Below, one piece after another: positions 63,048 to 64,000 of a stretch of 64,000 nucleotides of DNA (its first letter is position 1; each line of letters opens with the position of its first letter). The notes below the pieces were generated by a model that saw only the letters and a program-made list of their open reading frames with translations, was not told the origin of the DNA and ran no database searches. The position numbers and the translations under genes are program-made. Origin of the DNA: Paenibacillus cookii (GTDB taxonomy: Bacteria > Bacillota > Bacilli > Paenibacillales > Paenibacillaceae); NCBI RefSeq assembly GCF_018333375.1, contig NZ_BORW01000003.1:186001-250000 (forward strand), given 5' to 3'.

Positions 63048-64000
63048 TCATGAATGGATGTTTGCCGGTCCCAGCCATCCGTCCAACCGGGCCTTGACGA
63101 ACGCGTCGTCATTCAAATGCGGATACTGGCGGTATACGCGGTCGATTTCTTCCATTTGCCCCGGCGACAATTCCTCCTGCGGGTTCAGGCACCATCGCCC
63201 CTCCAGCAGCCCCTGCCGCCGCAGCACTTCATGGATGCCCGGAATGCAGCCGCGGAATTGATGGGCCGGATCGAAAAAGGCGGCGTTGCTGTCCGTCACC
63301 TCGGCGGCGCGCGTCAGCCATTCGGCCGGAACAAGCTCCGCCTCGCGCACCTTCTTGATCTCTTCCAGCATGGTTACCGCCTGCCGCGTCCAAACGGCCC
63401 AATGCCCCAGGAGTCCACCTGCGATGCGCTTCTCGACGACTCGGCCGCCGACCTCAAAGCGGAATTTCGTCAGCAGGTCGATCACGATGTTATCGTCGTT
63501 GCCCGTGTATAAGGCGATTTCGTCCCGGCGATCCGACTCCATGACCGCCCTCACCACGTCGAGGGATTGGTAGCGGTTAAACGGCGCCATTTTGATCGCG
63601 ATAACCCCGTCGATTTCCGCGAAAGCCCGCCAAAAATCGAAGCTGAGCGTTCTCCCGCCCACGGAAGGCTGCAGATAAAAACCGAACACCGGCAAAACGT
63701 CGGCCACGCGCCGCGTCCGGTCCAGCAGCTGTTCCTCGGTCAGCTCCCCCAGTCCTCCCATGCTCAGAAGCCCTGCATCGTACCCCAGCCGCGAGGCCAG
63801 CTCCGCTTCCGCCACCGCCTGCTCCGCCGGCCCGCAAATGCCGGCGATTTTCATGAACGGGCGGCTCAGGTTGGCGTTTGCCGCCTCTTCGGCGGCCAGG
63901 CGCAGCACGGGTTCCAGCAAGCCGACGTCCTTGTCCCGGATCTCGAACTGCGTGGAGTGCACGGCGACGGCGATCCCGCCCGCCCCGGCAGCGATATAGT
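63048..64000 (-). CDS. Dihydrodipicolinate synthase family protein, 5' end cut by window
   Basis: At least 317 residues. The frame continues without stop to the window edge (residues YIAAGAGGIAVAVHSTQFEI), so the start is missing. A DapA-type TIM barrel is suggested by AGICGPAEQAVAEAELASRL, LSMGGLGELTEEQLL, VLPVFGFYLQPSVGGRTLSF, and IDGVIAIKMAPFNRYQS, which holds the Schiff-base Lys in IKMAPF. It probably acts as an aldolase on a keto acid or sugar-derived substrate. The C-terminal region is longer than in DapA. A terminator follows. Confidence 0.82.
   Translation of the reverse strand, partial: YIAAGAGGIAVAVHSTQFEIRDKDVGLLEPVLRLAAEEAANANLSRPFMKIAGICGPAEQAVAEAELASRLGYDAGLLSMGGLGELTEEQLLDRTRRVADVLPVFGFYLQPSVGGRTLSFDFWRAFAEIDGVIAIKMAPFNRYQSLDVVRAVMESDRRDEIALYTGNDDNIVIDLLTKFRFEVGGRVVEKRIAGGLLGHWAVWTRQAVTMLEEIKKVREAELVPAEWLTRAAEVTDSNAAFFDPAHQFRGCIPGIHEVLRRQGLLEGRWCLNPQEELSPGQMEEIDRVYRQYPHLNDDAFVKARLDGWLGPANIHS

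Overview
The window is chromosomal DNA of about 57 to 60 percent GC by eye, most likely from a Paenibacillus-like member of the Paenibacillaceae. The reasons are the Gram-positive style ribosome binding sites, frequent TTG and GTG starts, an Lpl-type sugar ABC operon with a YesM/YesN two-component system, an SLH-domain surface protein, qoxABCD, and a formate dehydrogenase paired with a DUF1641 subunit as in Bacillus. I see no rRNA, tRNA, CRISPR array, phage or intact insertion sequence. The genus is an inference from gene content.

Layout. 1-4.4 kb: a cut MFS exporter, EcsC-like protein, Lrp regulator, TauE/DUF1634 pair and a small repeat-containing membrane protein. 4.4-9.4 kb: a histidine kinase, an acidic hypothetical protein, and divergent yeiH and lysR. 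9.4-16.5 kb: a formate/molybdopterin island (focA, moaA, fdhD and a DUF2294 gene on the minus strand; formate dehydrogenase and its DUF1641 partner on the plus strand). focA and fdhF both have long leaders with a strong terminator hairpin before the gene. 16.7-25.1 kb: a minus-strand sugar-uptake operon (binding protein, two permeases, YesM-like kinase, YesN-like regulator, Gfo/Idh/MocA oxidoreductase). 25.3-32.2 kb: SDR, a TIM-barrel hydrolase-like protein, TraX, MalY/PatB and a chemoreceptor broken by an in-frame amber codon. 32.3-36.1 kb: glcDF with a FadR/LutR-type regulator and a matching operator. 36.1-40.9 kb: HEPN-like protein, AEC transporter, DUF2339 membrane protein and a HAD phosphatase. 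41.3-45.1 kb: qoxABCD quinol oxidase. 45.3-49.1 kb: a WG-repeat protein with an RsiV-like C-terminus, and an AT-rich ECF sigma factor fused to a degenerate peptidase-like domain. 49.3-54.2 kb: Mug glycosylase, a sugar-binding lipoprotein, a DUF4091 protein and an RpiR regulator. 54.5-58.7 kb: a small lipoprotein and two ABC transporter modules with a YtrA-type GntR regulator. 58.9-64 kb: a CAP/SLH surface protein, an ArsB-type transporter and a cut DapA-family protein.

How it fits together. The formate genes and the quinol oxidase can form a respiratory chain from formate through menaquinone to oxygen. glcDF feeds the same quinone pool from glycolate or a similar hydroxyacid. The two sugar-binding systems, the hydrolase-like proteins and the oxidoreductase suit a plant- or soil-polysaccharide lifestyle.

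The points most worth following are the two leader RNAs in the formate island, the sigma factor with an inactive-looking peptidase tail, a 100-bp repeat present twice (about 85 percent identical), and the 21-bp tandem-repeat small membrane protein.
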